Part shown: piece after piece, positions 1 to 7,512 of the stretch
Numbering within the stretch: position 1 is the stretch's first letter
Layout of the letters: every line of letters begins with the position of its first letter
Source of the DNA: JBDSLU01 sp039916225
GTDB taxonomy: Bacteria > Acidobacteriota > Vicinamibacteria > Vicinamibacterales > Vicinamibacteraceae
Direction of reading: 5' to 3'
Assembly (NCBI GenBank): GCA_039916225.1
Contig: JBDSLU010000389.1
Coordinates: 1-12,712, forward strand
DNA: 12,712 nt
Position numbers and translations under genes: made by a program
Notes under the pieces: generated by a model
Seen by the model: only the letters and a program-made list of their open reading frames with translations
The model's database searches: none
What the model was told of the DNA's origin: nothing

Positions 1-32
1 CGCCTGGGCGACATTCCACGCCATGGGTGCCT

Positions 33-38
33 TAGAAT
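33..38 (+). promoter_or_regulatory. -10 box of the deoxyhypusine synthase family gene
   Basis: The hexamer TAGAAT lies with only 6 nt between it and the ATG at 45, so transcription would begin at or next to the start codon. No Shine-Dalgarno sequence fits in the gap. The TAG inside the hexamer is also an in-frame stop, so the coding frame cannot extend upstream. No convincing -35 box is visible; GCGACA at 8-13 is a weak candidate with a 19-nt spacer. Confidence 0.5.
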
Positions 39-44
39 ATCTTC

Positions 45-1019
45 ATGCCCGGTCCGATTTCGAAGTTCATTGATCACCACTACCGCCACTTCAACGCCGC
101 CGCCCTGAAGGACGCGGCCGAGGGGTGGACGCGTCACCTCGACAACGGCGGCGTGATGTTCCTCACGCTCGCCGGGGCGATGAGCACGGCGGAACTCGGC
201 GTGTCGCTGGCGGAGATGATCCGGCAGGGCAAGGTCCACGCCATCTGCTGCACCGGCGCCAACCTCGAGGAAGACGTCTTCAACCTCGTCGCGCATTCTC
301 ACTACGAGCGCCTGCCCAATTACCGTGACCTGACGCCCGCCGACGAGGAGAAGCTCCTCGCCCGGCACATGAACCGGGTCACCGATACCTGCATCCCCGA
401 GCACGAGGCGATGCGGCGCATCGAGACGGCCGTGCTCGAGGAGTGGGTCGCCGCCGACAAGTCCGGCGAGCGCTATTTTCCGCACGAGTTCCTCTACCGG
501 GTGCTGCGCAGCGGCAAGCTGACCGCGTCCTACGAGATCGATCCCAAGGACAGCTGGCTGATCGCGGCGATGGAACGCAACCTGCCGATGTTCGTGCCGG
601 GCTGGGAGGACGCGACGCTCGGCAACATGTTCGCCGGCCACGTCATCTCCGGCGACGTCACGAACGTCCACACGGTGCGGACCGGGATCGAGTACATGGT
701 GTCGCTGGCCGATTGGTACCAGAAGACCAGCCCGTCGCAGTCGATCGGCTTCTTCCAGATCGGCGGCGGCATCGCCGGCGACTTCCCCATCTGCGTGGTG
801 CCGATGCTGCACCAGGATCTGGGCCGCGACGACGTGCCGCTGTGGGGCTACTTCTGCCAGATCAGCGACTCGACGACCAGCTACGGCTCGTACTCCGGCG
901 CCGTGCCCAACGAGAAAATCACGTGGGGCAAGCTGGGCGTCGACACGCCCAAGTTCATCATCGAGTCGGACGCCACGATCGTGGCGCCCTTGGTGTTCGC
1001 GAAGGTCCTCGGCTGGTAG
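45..1019 (+). CDS. Deoxyhypusine synthase family protein (possible homospermidine synthase)
   Basis: This 324-residue protein has the deoxyhypusine synthase fold and about the usual length. Seen in the sequence: GANLEEDVFN at 71-80, matching the family's AGG-x-EED segment; a glycine-rich NAD-binding stretch IGGGIAGDFP near 239-248; SGAVPNE at 284-290; and WGK at 294-296. Lys296 corresponds to the lysine (Lys329 in the human enzyme) that forms the enzyme-aminobutyl intermediate. DATIVAPLV near 309-317 is also family-typical. The eukaryotic enzyme transfers an aminobutyl group from spermidine to eIF5A with NAD. Bacteria have no eIF5A, so a small amine such as putrescine is the more likely acceptor, giving homospermidine; that is an inference. 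The agmatine-to-putrescine genes 5.5 kb downstream fit it. The start is fixed by the in-frame stop at 33-35. The exact product remains uncertain. Confidence 0.9.
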   Translation: MPGPISKFIDHHYRHFNAAALKDAAEGWTRHLDNGGVMFLTLAGAMSTAELGVSLAEMIRQGKVHAICCTGANLEEDVFNLVAHSHYERLPNYRDLTPADEEKLLARHMNRVTDTCIPEHEAMRRIETAVLEEWVAADKSGERYFPHEFLYRVLRSGKLTASYEIDPKDSWLIAAMERNLPMFVPGWEDATLGNMFAGHVISGDVTNVHTVRTGIEYMVSLADWYQKTSPSQSIGFFQIGGGIAGDFPICVVPMLHQDLGRDDVPLWGYFCQISDSTTSYGSYSGAVPNEKITWGKLGVDTPKFIIESDATIVAPLVFAKVLGW

Positions 1020-1025
1020 GTTCGG

Positions 1026-1060
1026 CCGGACCGACCGCCTGCGTGAGGCTGTCGGCCCGG
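1026..1060. terminator. Hairpin between convergent genes, possible bidirectional terminator
   Basis: The 58-nt gap between the two convergent stop codons holds a long imperfect hairpin. CCGG (1026-1029), CCGAC (1031-1035) and CCT (1038-1040) pair with AGG (1046-1048), GTCGG (1051-1055) and CCGG (1057-1060) around a GCGTG loop. Its place between converging genes suggests termination in both directions. There is no T-tract on either side, so it is not a classical intrinsic terminator. Confidence 0.5.
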
Positions 1061-1077
1061 TCGTAGCCGGGGACGCG

Positions 1078-2646
1078 TCAGGACATCGTCGCCGGGCTGC
1101 TCGTGGCGCGGGCCACGGCGGCGGCGAGACGTGGCGCCGTCTTCTCGGGGGCCATCAGCTCGGGCATCGGCGGCGAGACGAACAGCCGCCGCGTGTACTT
1201 CGCGATGACCCGGGCCCACTTCGCCGAGCGCGACACTCGCGCGCTGTCGGTCGCGATACCGGTGTTGGCGTACATCTGGCGGTAGAGCTTCGAGATCAGG
1301 ACGAACGTCAGCCGCGACTTGTACGACTTGACGCAGGTCGAGCGCTCCCAGATCGAGCCCAGGCTGTAGAAACGGTCCCAGACGCCCTGCGTGCGTTCGC
1401 GGATCTCGTCGGCGCCCATGACCGGGTGCGGCGTGTAGACCTTCGGTCGCAGCGCCTGTGGGATCAGCCAGTGCCGGCTGACCGGGATGCCGCCGATCTT
1501 CTCCGGTTCCGGTCCGAGCGTCTCTTCCCACTTGTTGAAGTCGAGCGTGCCGGGGAAGGGCGTCAGCATGACGAACTGCGCGAAGGTGACGCCGGCGCGC
1601 TGGGCCAGGGCCGCGGTCGCCTCGAACGTCGAGGGCCGATCGCTCGGCAGCCCGAAGATGAACGAGCCCAGGACGTGGACGCCATGGGTGCGGAACGTCT
1701 GCAGCCGCTCGACGAGCTCTTCGCCGGCGACGTTGAAGCCCTTGTAGACGTCCTTGAGGCCTTCCGGCGTGACCGCCTCGACCCCGACCAGCGCGCCCTT
1801 GATGTTGGCGTTGCGCATGGCGTCGAGGAAGGCGGTGTCCTCGGCCGCTTCCATGGTGATCTGGGTGAAGAACACCATGTCGCGGGGGAGTTCGGCGAGG
1901 CGCTCCATCAGCTCGAACCGCTCGGCCCGGATGGCCTCGAGCTCGTGCAGGCGCGACTTGTCCTCCCGGCGCCGGGCCATCCGCAGGTCTTCCTGCGAAA
2001 CCGGGTAGAAGTTGTCGTCGGCGAGGGCGATGAAGCGGTAGCCCTTGCGGCGCAGCTCGACGATTTCGTCGATGACCACGTCGGTGGTCCGCTGGCGGGG
2101 CTGCTGGCCGTCCGTGCGCCAGACCGAGCAGAAGGAGCAGTGCTTGGGGCAGCCGCGGATGGTCTGCACCGAGGCCCACATGTAGCTGCCGTCGGGCAGG
2201 AGGTCCCAGCGGGCCGCCTTGAAATCCGAGGCATCGACGCGGCCGCCTTCGTAGACCTGCTGCAGGCCGCCGGCGGAGAAGTCGTCGAGGGCCCGGCCCC
2301 AGGCGACGTCGCCGTCGCCCTTGACCACCGCGTGGGCACCGCCGAGCTCGGGTGGCTCCTCCGGATACAGGGTGGTGTGGATGCCCCCGAAAATCACCGT
2401 GGCGCCGCGTTCCCGCACCAGTCGGCCTACTTCGTAGCCGCGCAGGGCGTTGCCCGTGTGGATGCCGATGCCCACGACGTCGCCCGGTTGCACAGTCGTC
2501 GGGTCGAGGACCTCGAGGGTCTCGTCAACGATGTGCGGGGCGCCGAAACGGGCCGGTGTAGCGGCGGCGAGCACGAAGAGCCAGCGGGGCGTGATGACTC
2601 CAACGCCGAAGGAAACGTGGCTCGGGTTGACGAGATGAACTCGCAT
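1078..2646 (-). CDS. B12-binding domain radical SAM protein
   Basis: This 522-residue protein has a cobalamin-binding-type Rossmann domain (about residues 1-145, with IFGGIHTTLYPEE near 85-97) followed by a radical SAM barrel. The 4Fe-4S motif is CPKHCSFC, with Cys166, Cys170 and Cys173 in CxxxCxxC spacing. ADDNFYP and LVGVEAVTPEGL are further barrel segments typical of the family. The B12 domain lacks a DxHxxG motif, which in this family is compatible with base-off cobalamin binding. Related proteins perform methylations or ring rearrangements on lipids, tetrapyrroles and natural products; the substrate here cannot be read from sequence. The C-terminal tail (about 430-522) is basic, then Ala/Pro-rich. 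The gene diverges from the spermidine-synthase-like gene across a 54-nt spacer and converges on the deoxyhypusine-synthase-like gene. A weak GGAG lies 12 nt before the ATG. Confidence 0.88.
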   Translation of the reverse strand: MRVHLVNPSHVSFGVGVITPRWLFVLAAATPARFGAPHIVDETLEVLDPTTVQPGDVVGIGIHTGNALRGYEVGRLVRERGATVIFGGIHTTLYPEEPPELGGAHAVVKGDGDVAWGRALDDFSAGGLQQVYEGGRVDASDFKAARWDLLPDGSYMWASVQTIRGCPKHCSFCSVWRTDGQQPRQRTTDVVIDEIVELRRKGYRFIALADDNFYPVSQEDLRMARRREDKSRLHELEAIRAERFELMERLAELPRDMVFFTQITMEAAEDTAFLDAMRNANIKGALVGVEAVTPEGLKDVYKGFNVAGEELVERLQTFRTHGVHVLGSFIFGLPSDRPSTFEATAALAQRAGVTFAQFVMLTPFPGTLDFNKWEETLGPEPEKIGGIPVSRHWLIPQALRPKVYTPHPVMGADEIRERTQGVWDRFYSLGSIWERSTCVKSYKSRLTFVLISKLYRQMYANTGIATDSARVSRSAKWARVIAKYTRRLFVSPPMPELMAPEKTAPRLAAAVARATSSPATMS

Positions 2647-2680
2647 CGGGATAGGGGGCTCCAGTCACGGAAACGGGCGG

Positions 2681-2690
2681 AGTATACAAT
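2681..2690. promoter_or_regulatory. Overlapping divergent -10 boxes
   Basis: AGTATACAAT reads on the plus strand as a -10 box TACAAT (2685-2690), 10 nt before the ATG at 2701. On the minus strand the same segment reads TATACT (2686-2681), 34 nt before the radical SAM start at 2646. Both hexamers are close to the sigma-70 consensus and share two bases (2685-2686). The two genes may therefore compete for polymerase. No good -35 box is visible on either strand. Confidence 0.5.
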
Positions 2691-2700
2691 ACCGCCTCCG

Positions 2701-4698
2701 ATGCGTGCGCTGCGGCTCTTTCTGGTCTCCTTCCTCGTCCTCTTCCTGCAGGTTGCCCTGATTCGCTGGATGCCCGCCTACGTGCGGCTCCTGGCGTATT
2801 TCTCCAACTTCATCCTGCTAGCGGCATTTCTGGGCATTGGCGTCGGCTGCCTGATGACCCGGACCCGGTCCCTGTTCGTCTGGTACGCGCCCCTGCAGGC
2901 CCTGGTGATAGGGGTCGTCGCCTATTTCCGCCTGGAAGTGGCGGTGCCGACCTCGACCAGCATCTATTTCTCGAGCGGCACCACCGCGCCGGTGGTGGTG
3001 GTCGAGAGCACGATGCTGCTGCCGCTGATCTTCCTGGTGGTGGCGATCCTGTTCGCGACGCTGGCCCAGACCATGGGCAAGCTGCTCGAGGGGCTGCCGC
3101 CCCTGCGGGGCTACGCGGTCAACCTGGCCGGGAGCGTCACCGGCGTCGTCGCGTTCGGGCTGATGTCGTGGTTCGAGCTGCCGCCCACCGCGTGGTTCGC
3201 CGTCGCCTTTGCCGTGGCGGTGCTGCTGGTGGACGCCCCGATGGGGCTGGTCGGCCGGCTGGCGATGATCGTGCTGCTCGGCGGCTCGCTGGTGGTGGTG
3301 CACGGCCTGTCGCGCAACACGACCTGGTCGCCGTACTACAAGATCACCACCATCCAGGAAGGGCAGGAGACCGTCGTCGAGGTCAACAACATCTTCCACC
3401 AGTCGATGGCCCCGGTCGCCCGCAAGGAGTACTTCTACCAGTGGCCGTATACGGCGTTCGGGGACGGGTTCGAGGATGTCCTGATCCTGGGCGCCGGCTC
3501 CGGCACGGATGTGGCCGCCTCGCTGCTGCACGGCAGCAAGCACATCGACGCCGTGGAGATCGATCCGGTGATCGTGCGGCTCGGACGTGAGCACCATCCC
3601 GACCATCCCTATGACGATCCCCGCGTCAACGTCGTCACCGACGACGCGCGGCACTTCCTCCGCACCACCCCCAAGAAATACGACCTGGTGGTGTTCGCGC
3701 TGATCGACTCGCTGACCCTGCAATCGAGCTTCACCTCGGTGCGGCTCGAGAGCTACATGTTCACCGAGGAGTCGTTCCGCGCCGTCAAGGACCGCCTCAA
3801 GCCGGGCGGCGTCCTGGTCATCTACAACTATTTCCGCGAGCGCTGGCTCGTCGATCGGCTGGCCAACACGGCCGCGGTCGCGTTCGGGACCGAGCCCCGT
3901 GTCCACATCCACAAGGAGCACAGCTACCTCGGCGTGCTGATGGTGGGGCCGGGCCTGAACCGCATCAGTCCGACGCTGTCGCCGCCGGCGCGGGTCGAGG
4001 CCTACAACCATCCCGACGTCGTCAGTCCGGGCGTGCTCCTCACCCGCGACCCGACGGTGGCGCCGGCCACGGACGACTGGCCGTTCCTCTACATGCGCGA
4101 CCGCCACCTGCCCTCGCACTACTTGTGGGCGCTGGTCCTGGTCCTGGTCGTGTCGGTGGTAGCCGTCCGGGGCGTGCTCTGGGGCACTGCCGTGGGCTTC
4201 TCGTGGCACTTCTTCTTCCTCGGCGCCGGCTTCATGCTGCTCGAGACGAAGTCGATCATCCAGTTCGCCCTGTTGTGGGGCTCGACCTGGGTGGTGGCGT
4301 CGATGGCCATCCTGTCGGTGCTGGTGATGGCGATGGCCGCCACCTGGGTCGTCAGCCGGATCGAGATCACCCGGCCGTGGCTGGTCGGGGGCATCCTGCT
4401 GGTCCTGCTGGGGGCCAGCTACGCGCTGCCGGTCGGCCGCCTGGCCTTCTCCAGCCTCGGCGTGGAATCGGTCGTCTACGCCGCGCTGATGTTCAGCCCG
4501 ATCCTGTGCGCGGGGCTGCTGTTCGGGTCCAGCCTGAAGCGGACCCCGGATATTCCGGCGGCCTACGGCGCCAACCTGCTGGGCGCGATGGTCGGCGGTG
4601 TCGCCGAGTATCTCTCGCTGATCACCGGGTTCCAGATGCTCCTGATCGTGGTGGCCGGCTGCTACCTGGCGGCCCTGGCCGCCCGTCCACGGTCCTGA
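2701..4698 (+). CDS. Polytopic membrane protein with spermidine-synthase-like domain
   Basis: This 665-residue protein has three parts: an N-terminal membrane region of about six or seven helices (residues 5-203), a soluble class I SAM-fold domain of the spermidine synthase family (about 205-470), and a C-terminal membrane region (about 473-660). In the soluble domain, ILGAGSGTD (262-270) is the nucleotide-binding glycine motif, VEIDP (285-289) carries the ribose-binding acid, and TDDAR (313-317) and KPGG (367-370) follow in the usual order. The aminopropyltransferase catalytic loop, normally DS-x-DP-x-GP, reads IDSLTLQSS (335-343), so only the first Asp-Ser remains. Canonical spermidine synthesis is therefore doubtful. 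ATDDWPF near 456-462 and FMLLETKSI near 511-519 recur in membrane-fused relatives. The ATG at 2701 is chosen because the protein begins directly with a hydrophobic helix and a -10 box sits just upstream. The open frame continues further 5' but there overlaps the radical SAM gene. Confidence 0.85.
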   Translation: MRALRLFLVSFLVLFLQVALIRWMPAYVRLLAYFSNFILLAAFLGIGVGCLMTRTRSLFVWYAPLQALVIGVVAYFRLEVAVPTSTSIYFSSGTTAPVVVVESTMLLPLIFLVVAILFATLAQTMGKLLEGLPPLRGYAVNLAGSVTGVVAFGLMSWFELPPTAWFAVAFAVAVLLVDAPMGLVGRLAMIVLLGGSLVVVHGLSRNTTWSPYYKITTIQEGQETVVEVNNIFHQSMAPVARKEYFYQWPYTAFGDGFEDVLILGAGSGTDVAASLLHGSKHIDAVEIDPVIVRLGREHHPDHPYDDPRVNVVTDDARHFLRTTPKKYDLVVFALIDSLTLQSSFTSVRLESYMFTEESFRAVKDRLKPGGVLVIYNYFRERWLVDRLANTAAVAFGTEPRVHIHKEHSYLGVLMVGPGLNRISPTLSPPARVEAYNHPDVVSPGVLLTRDPTVAPATDDWPFLYMRDRHLPSHYLWALVLVLVVSVVAVRGVLWGTAVGFSWHFFFLGAGFMLLETKSIIQFALLWGSTWVVASMAILSVLVMAMAATWVVSRIEITRPWLVGGILLVLLGASYALPVGRLAFSSLGVESVVYAALMFSPILCAGLLFGSSLKRTPDIPAAYGANLLGAMVGGVAEYLSLITGFQMLLIVVAGCYLAALAARPRS

Positions 4699-4741
4699 TG
4701 TATCCTTGGCCCGCTAGCGCCAATTGAACCTCTCGTTCCTC

Positions 4742-4765
4742 CCGCCCGACCGGCGGCCGGGGCGG
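4742..4765. other. GC-rich hairpin in the spacer before the MFS gene
   Basis: CCGCCC (4742-4747) pairs with GGGCGG (4760-4765), and the loop contains further complementarity (CCGG/CCGG). It lies in the 158-nt spacer between the spermidine-synthase-like gene and the MFS gene. No T-tract follows. It could be a weak terminator or a leader structure; the rest of the spacer shows nothing clear. TATCCT at 4701-4706 is a possible but unsupported -10 box. Confidence 0.3.
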
Positions 4766-4856
4766 ACTCCGCGCCCGTTGCCTGGACGATGACGTGCAGG
4801 ACGAGTGACGGAACGAGAAGCCCCGCTGGGACACGGAGTCACCGACAAAGACCCCT

Positions 4857-6479
4857 ATGACCAATCGACCTGTCAGCAACGAACCGATCGCGGCGAACGC
4901 TCAACGTCTCCTGTGGGCCGGCTTCCTCGCGATCCTGGCTTCCGGCATCGGGTTCGGTATCCGGGGCGGGATCCTGGCCACCTGGGCCGCGGATTTCGGG
5001 TTCACGGGCGCGCAGCTCGGCGCCATCGGCGGCGCCGGTTTCACCGGCTTCTGCTTCGGCATCATCATCGGCGGCGTCGTCGTCGACCGGGTCGGCTACG
5101 GCAAGCTGGTTGCGGCGGCGTTCCTGTTCCACGTGCTGTCCGCCTTCGTCACGTTCGCCGCGACGAAGGGACAAGCGCAGGACACGGCATACCTGTTCCT
5201 GTACCTGGGAACGTTCGTGTTCGCGCTGGCCAACGGCACCCTTGAAGCGGTGGCGAATCCGCTCGTCTCGACGCTGTTTCCCAACAACCGGACCCACTAC
5301 CTGAACATCTTGCACGCCAGCTGGCCCGCGGGCCTGGTCCTTGGCGGCCTGGTCGGATGGATTCTCGGCGACGGGATGCAGGTCTCGTGGAAGGTGCAGC
5401 TCGGCCTCTTCCTGGTGCCGACGATTCTCTACGGCGTGGCCTTCTTCGGTCAGAGCTTTCCGAAGTCCGAGGCGTCGGCCAAGGGGCTCAGCGTCTGGAC
5501 CATGCTGCAGGAGGTCGGGGTTCTCGGAGCGCTCGTCGCCTGCGTGCTGATCGGCTTGTTCTTCAAGGATCAGCTCGGGTCGATTCTGTCGTTCTTCACG
5601 GGTAATCCCTTCTTCACGTCCGGGGCCTGGAGCCTCATCGCCTGGGCGACGGCCGGCGTCCTGCTGCTGGTCGTGGCCGTCAAGACGAACTTCTCGGTCG
5701 GTTCCCTCCTATTGTTCGTGCTGTTCGTCACGCACGCACTCGTGGGGGCGGTCGAACTCGGCACGGACGGCTGGATCCAGAACATCACCGGCAACATCCT
5801 CACGCCCGCGCAGGGGAAGATCCTGTTCGTGTTCACCTCGCTGCTGATGTTCACGCTGCGCTTCTGCTTCGATTTCATCGAGAAGCGCCTGAACCTCTCG
5901 CCGATCGGCTTGTTGCTGATCTGCGCGGTGCTCGGCGCGATCGGCCTGTCCATGGTCAGCCGCATCGAGACGTTCGCCGGCGCGATGTTCGCCCTCGCCG
6001 TCTACGCGCTCGGCAAGACGTTCTTCTGGCCGACGATGCTGGCCGTCGTCGGCGATCGGTTCCCGCGCACCGGCGCGGTGGCGATGTCCATCATGGGCGG
6101 CATCGGCATGATGTCGGCCGGCCTGCTCGGCGGGCCGGGCCTGGGCTATGCCAAGGACCGCTTCACCGCCGAGCACCTCGTCGCCACCGCCCCGGCGGTC
6201 TACGAGCAGTACAAGGCGCCGACGCCGAGCAAGTTCCTGTTCCTCGACGAAGTCACCGGCCTCGACGGCACCAAGCTGTCGGCGGCGCAGACGGCCGTGG
6301 CCAAGACGCCCGAGCAGAGGATGGTGGCCGATGCCAGCATCCTCGGAGACCGCCAGACACTGATGGCGGATGCCTTCATTCCGGTAGTCATGGCGGTCGT
6401 CTACCTGCTGCTCCTGCTCTACTTCAGGACGGTGGGCGGGTACAAGCCGCTGACCATCGAAGCCGCAACCAAGCGGTAA
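4857..6479 (+). CDS. Major facilitator superfamily transporter
   Basis: This 540-residue inner-membrane protein has about twelve hydrophobic helices. After TM2, VVVDRVGYGK (74-83) matches the MFS loop 2-3 motif of the GxxxDRxGRR type. GTLEAVANPLVSTLFP (127-142) resembles the region after TM4 in sugar porters of the FucP type. It is longer than the usual 400-450 residues because about 70 hydrophilic residues (roughly 433-503) come between the penultimate and last helices. The substrate is unknown. A sugar or other small organic solute is the best guess from similarity. A polyamine or agmatine is conceivable from the neighbouring agmatine genes, but nothing in the sequence points to it. The start is the first ATG of the frame; no close Shine-Dalgarno is present (GGAG lies 18 nt upstream). 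It is separated from the previous gene by 158 nt and from the next by 115 nt. Confidence 0.85.
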   Translation: MTNRPVSNEPIAANAQRLLWAGFLAILASGIGFGIRGGILATWAADFGFTGAQLGAIGGAGFTGFCFGIIIGGVVVDRVGYGKLVAAAFLFHVLSAFVTFAATKGQAQDTAYLFLYLGTFVFALANGTLEAVANPLVSTLFPNNRTHYLNILHASWPAGLVLGGLVGWILGDGMQVSWKVQLGLFLVPTILYGVAFFGQSFPKSEASAKGLSVWTMLQEVGVLGALVACVLIGLFFKDQLGSILSFFTGNPFFTSGAWSLIAWATAGVLLLVVAVKTNFSVGSLLLFVLFVTHALVGAVELGTDGWIQNITGNILTPAQGKILFVFTSLLMFTLRFCFDFIEKRLNLSPIGLLLICAVLGAIGLSMVSRIETFAGAMFALAVYALGKTFFWPTMLAVVGDRFPRTGAVAMSIMGGIGMMSAGLLGGPGLGYAKDRFTAEHLVATAPAVYEQYKAPTPSKFLFLDEVTGLDGTKLSAAQTAVAKTPEQRMVADASILGDRQTLMADAFIPVVMAVVYLLLLLYFRTVGGYKPLTIEAATKR

Positions 6480-6582
6480 GCCGCTTCGACCGATCGCGTG
6501 ATTGGAATGGCGCCGCCACCGGCTGATGGCCGGCCGGTGGCGTCACCCCCGCGGTCCCTTCGAACGCGTGCCGCGTTCACGC

Positions 6583-6588
6583 TACACT
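6583..6588 (+). promoter_or_regulatory. -10 box of the aguBA pair
   Basis: TACACT ends 6 nt before the GTG at 6595. TTCGAA at 6559-6564 is a poor -35 candidate, 18 nt upstream. The spacing matches the -10 box at 33-38, supporting a leaderless start and the choice of the GTG. Confidence 0.45.
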
Positions 6589-6594
6589 GCGTCT

Positions 6595-7512
6595 GTGAAG
6601 AAGGGCACGGTTCGCTCCCGCACGACGCCCGGCCAGAGCGTCGTGGGTCTCGTCCAGATGACCTGCGACGTCAAGCCGGAGCGCAATCTCAAGAAGGCAA
6701 TCGCGCGCATCGGGGAGGCCGCCAAGGGCGGCGCGACCATCGTCTGCCTGCAGGAGCTCTTCCGCTCGCAGTACTTCTGCCAGAAGGAAGACACCGCGCT
6801 CTTCGCCTTGGCCGAGCCGATCCCGGGACCGACGACGCAGGCGATCGCCGCTGCCGCGCGCAAGCACAAGGTCTCCGTCATCGCCTCGCTCTTCGAGCGG
6901 CGCGCCGCCGGCCTCTACCACAACACCGCTGTCGTCTTCGAGCGTGACGGTTCGATCGTCGGGACGTATCGCAAGATGCACATCCCAGACGACCCCCTCT
7001 ACTACGAGAAGTTCTACTTCACGCCGGGCGACCTCGGCTTCAAGGTGCACGACACCAGCGCCGGCCGCATGGGTGTCCTGGTGTGCTGGGACCAGTGGTT
7101 CCCCGAAGGCGCCCGCCTGACGGCGCTGCAGGGCGCCGAAATCCTGTTCTATCCGACCGCCATCGGCTGGCTGCCGTCCGAGAGCCACGAGATGAACATG
7201 GCGCAGCACTCGGCGTGGGAGACGATTCAGCGCGCCCACGCCATCGCCAACGGCGTCTTCGTGGCGGCGGTGAACCGTGTCGGCCGCGAAGGCGAGCTGA
7301 ACTTCTGGGGCCAGTCGTTCGTCGCCGATCCGTTCGGCCGGATCCTGGCCAAGGCGTCCTCCGACCAGGAAGAGATCCTGCTGGTGCCCATCGATCGCGC
7401 CAAGATCGAGGAGACCCGCCAGAACTGGCCGTTCCTCCGCGACCGGCGGGTCGATGCCTACGGCGGCCTCGGCTCGCGCCTGCTCGACGCGCCGGCGACG
7501 ACGCCGCGATGA
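6595..7512 (+). CDS. aguB: N-carbamoylputrescine amidase
   Basis: This nitrilase-superfamily enzyme hydrolyses N-carbamoylputrescine to putrescine, CO2 and ammonia in the cytoplasm. The catalytic triad is visible: Glu54 in CLQELF, Lys127 in YRKMHIPDD and Cys164 in VCWDQWFPE. The motifs LYHNTAVVF, YPTAIGW and NFWGQSFVADPFG are typical of the AguB branch, and the length of 305 residues is normal. The GTG at 6595 is preferred over upstream TTG 6502 or ATG 6526 because the upstream extension is arginine-rich, has no family counterpart and would cover the -10 box. Even from the GTG, about 14 residues precede the conserved N-terminus (VVGLVQM). The stop overlaps the start of the agmatine deiminase gene, so the two enzymes of the pathway are co-translated. 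Confidence 0.93.
   Translation: MKKGTVRSRTTPGQSVVGLVQMTCDVKPERNLKKAIARIGEAAKGGATIVCLQELFRSQYFCQKEDTALFALAEPIPGPTTQAIAAAARKHKVSVIASLFERRAAGLYHNTAVVFERDGSIVGTYRKMHIPDDPLYYEKFYFTPGDLGFKVHDTSAGRMGVLVCWDQWFPEGARLTALQGAEILFYPTAIGWLPSESHEMNMAQHSAWETIQRAHAIANGVFVAAVNRVGREGELNFWGQSFVADPFGRILAKASSDQEEILLVPIDRAKIEETRQNWPFLRDRRVDAYGGLGSRLLDAPATTPR

Noticed and set aside
45..1019. True eIF5A-modifying deoxyhypusine synthase
   Set aside because: The fold and lysine are right, but no eIF5A-like gene is present and bacteria do not use hypusine, so the name is kept at family level only.
1426..2700. A long 5' extension of the spermidine-synthase-like frame
   Set aside because: It runs antisense through the radical SAM gene. 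The real protein starts at 2701 with a hydrophobic helix just after a -10 box.
2818..4209. A 463-residue open frame on the minus strand
   Set aside because: It lies opposite the spermidine-synthase-like gene. The His/Asp/Arg-rich translation is typical of a shadow of a GC-rich membrane protein gene.
2701..4698. Naming the gene speE (spermidine synthase)
   Set aside because: The catalytic loop lacks the DP-x-GP part and the protein is embedded in membrane segments, so the symbol would overstate what can be seen.
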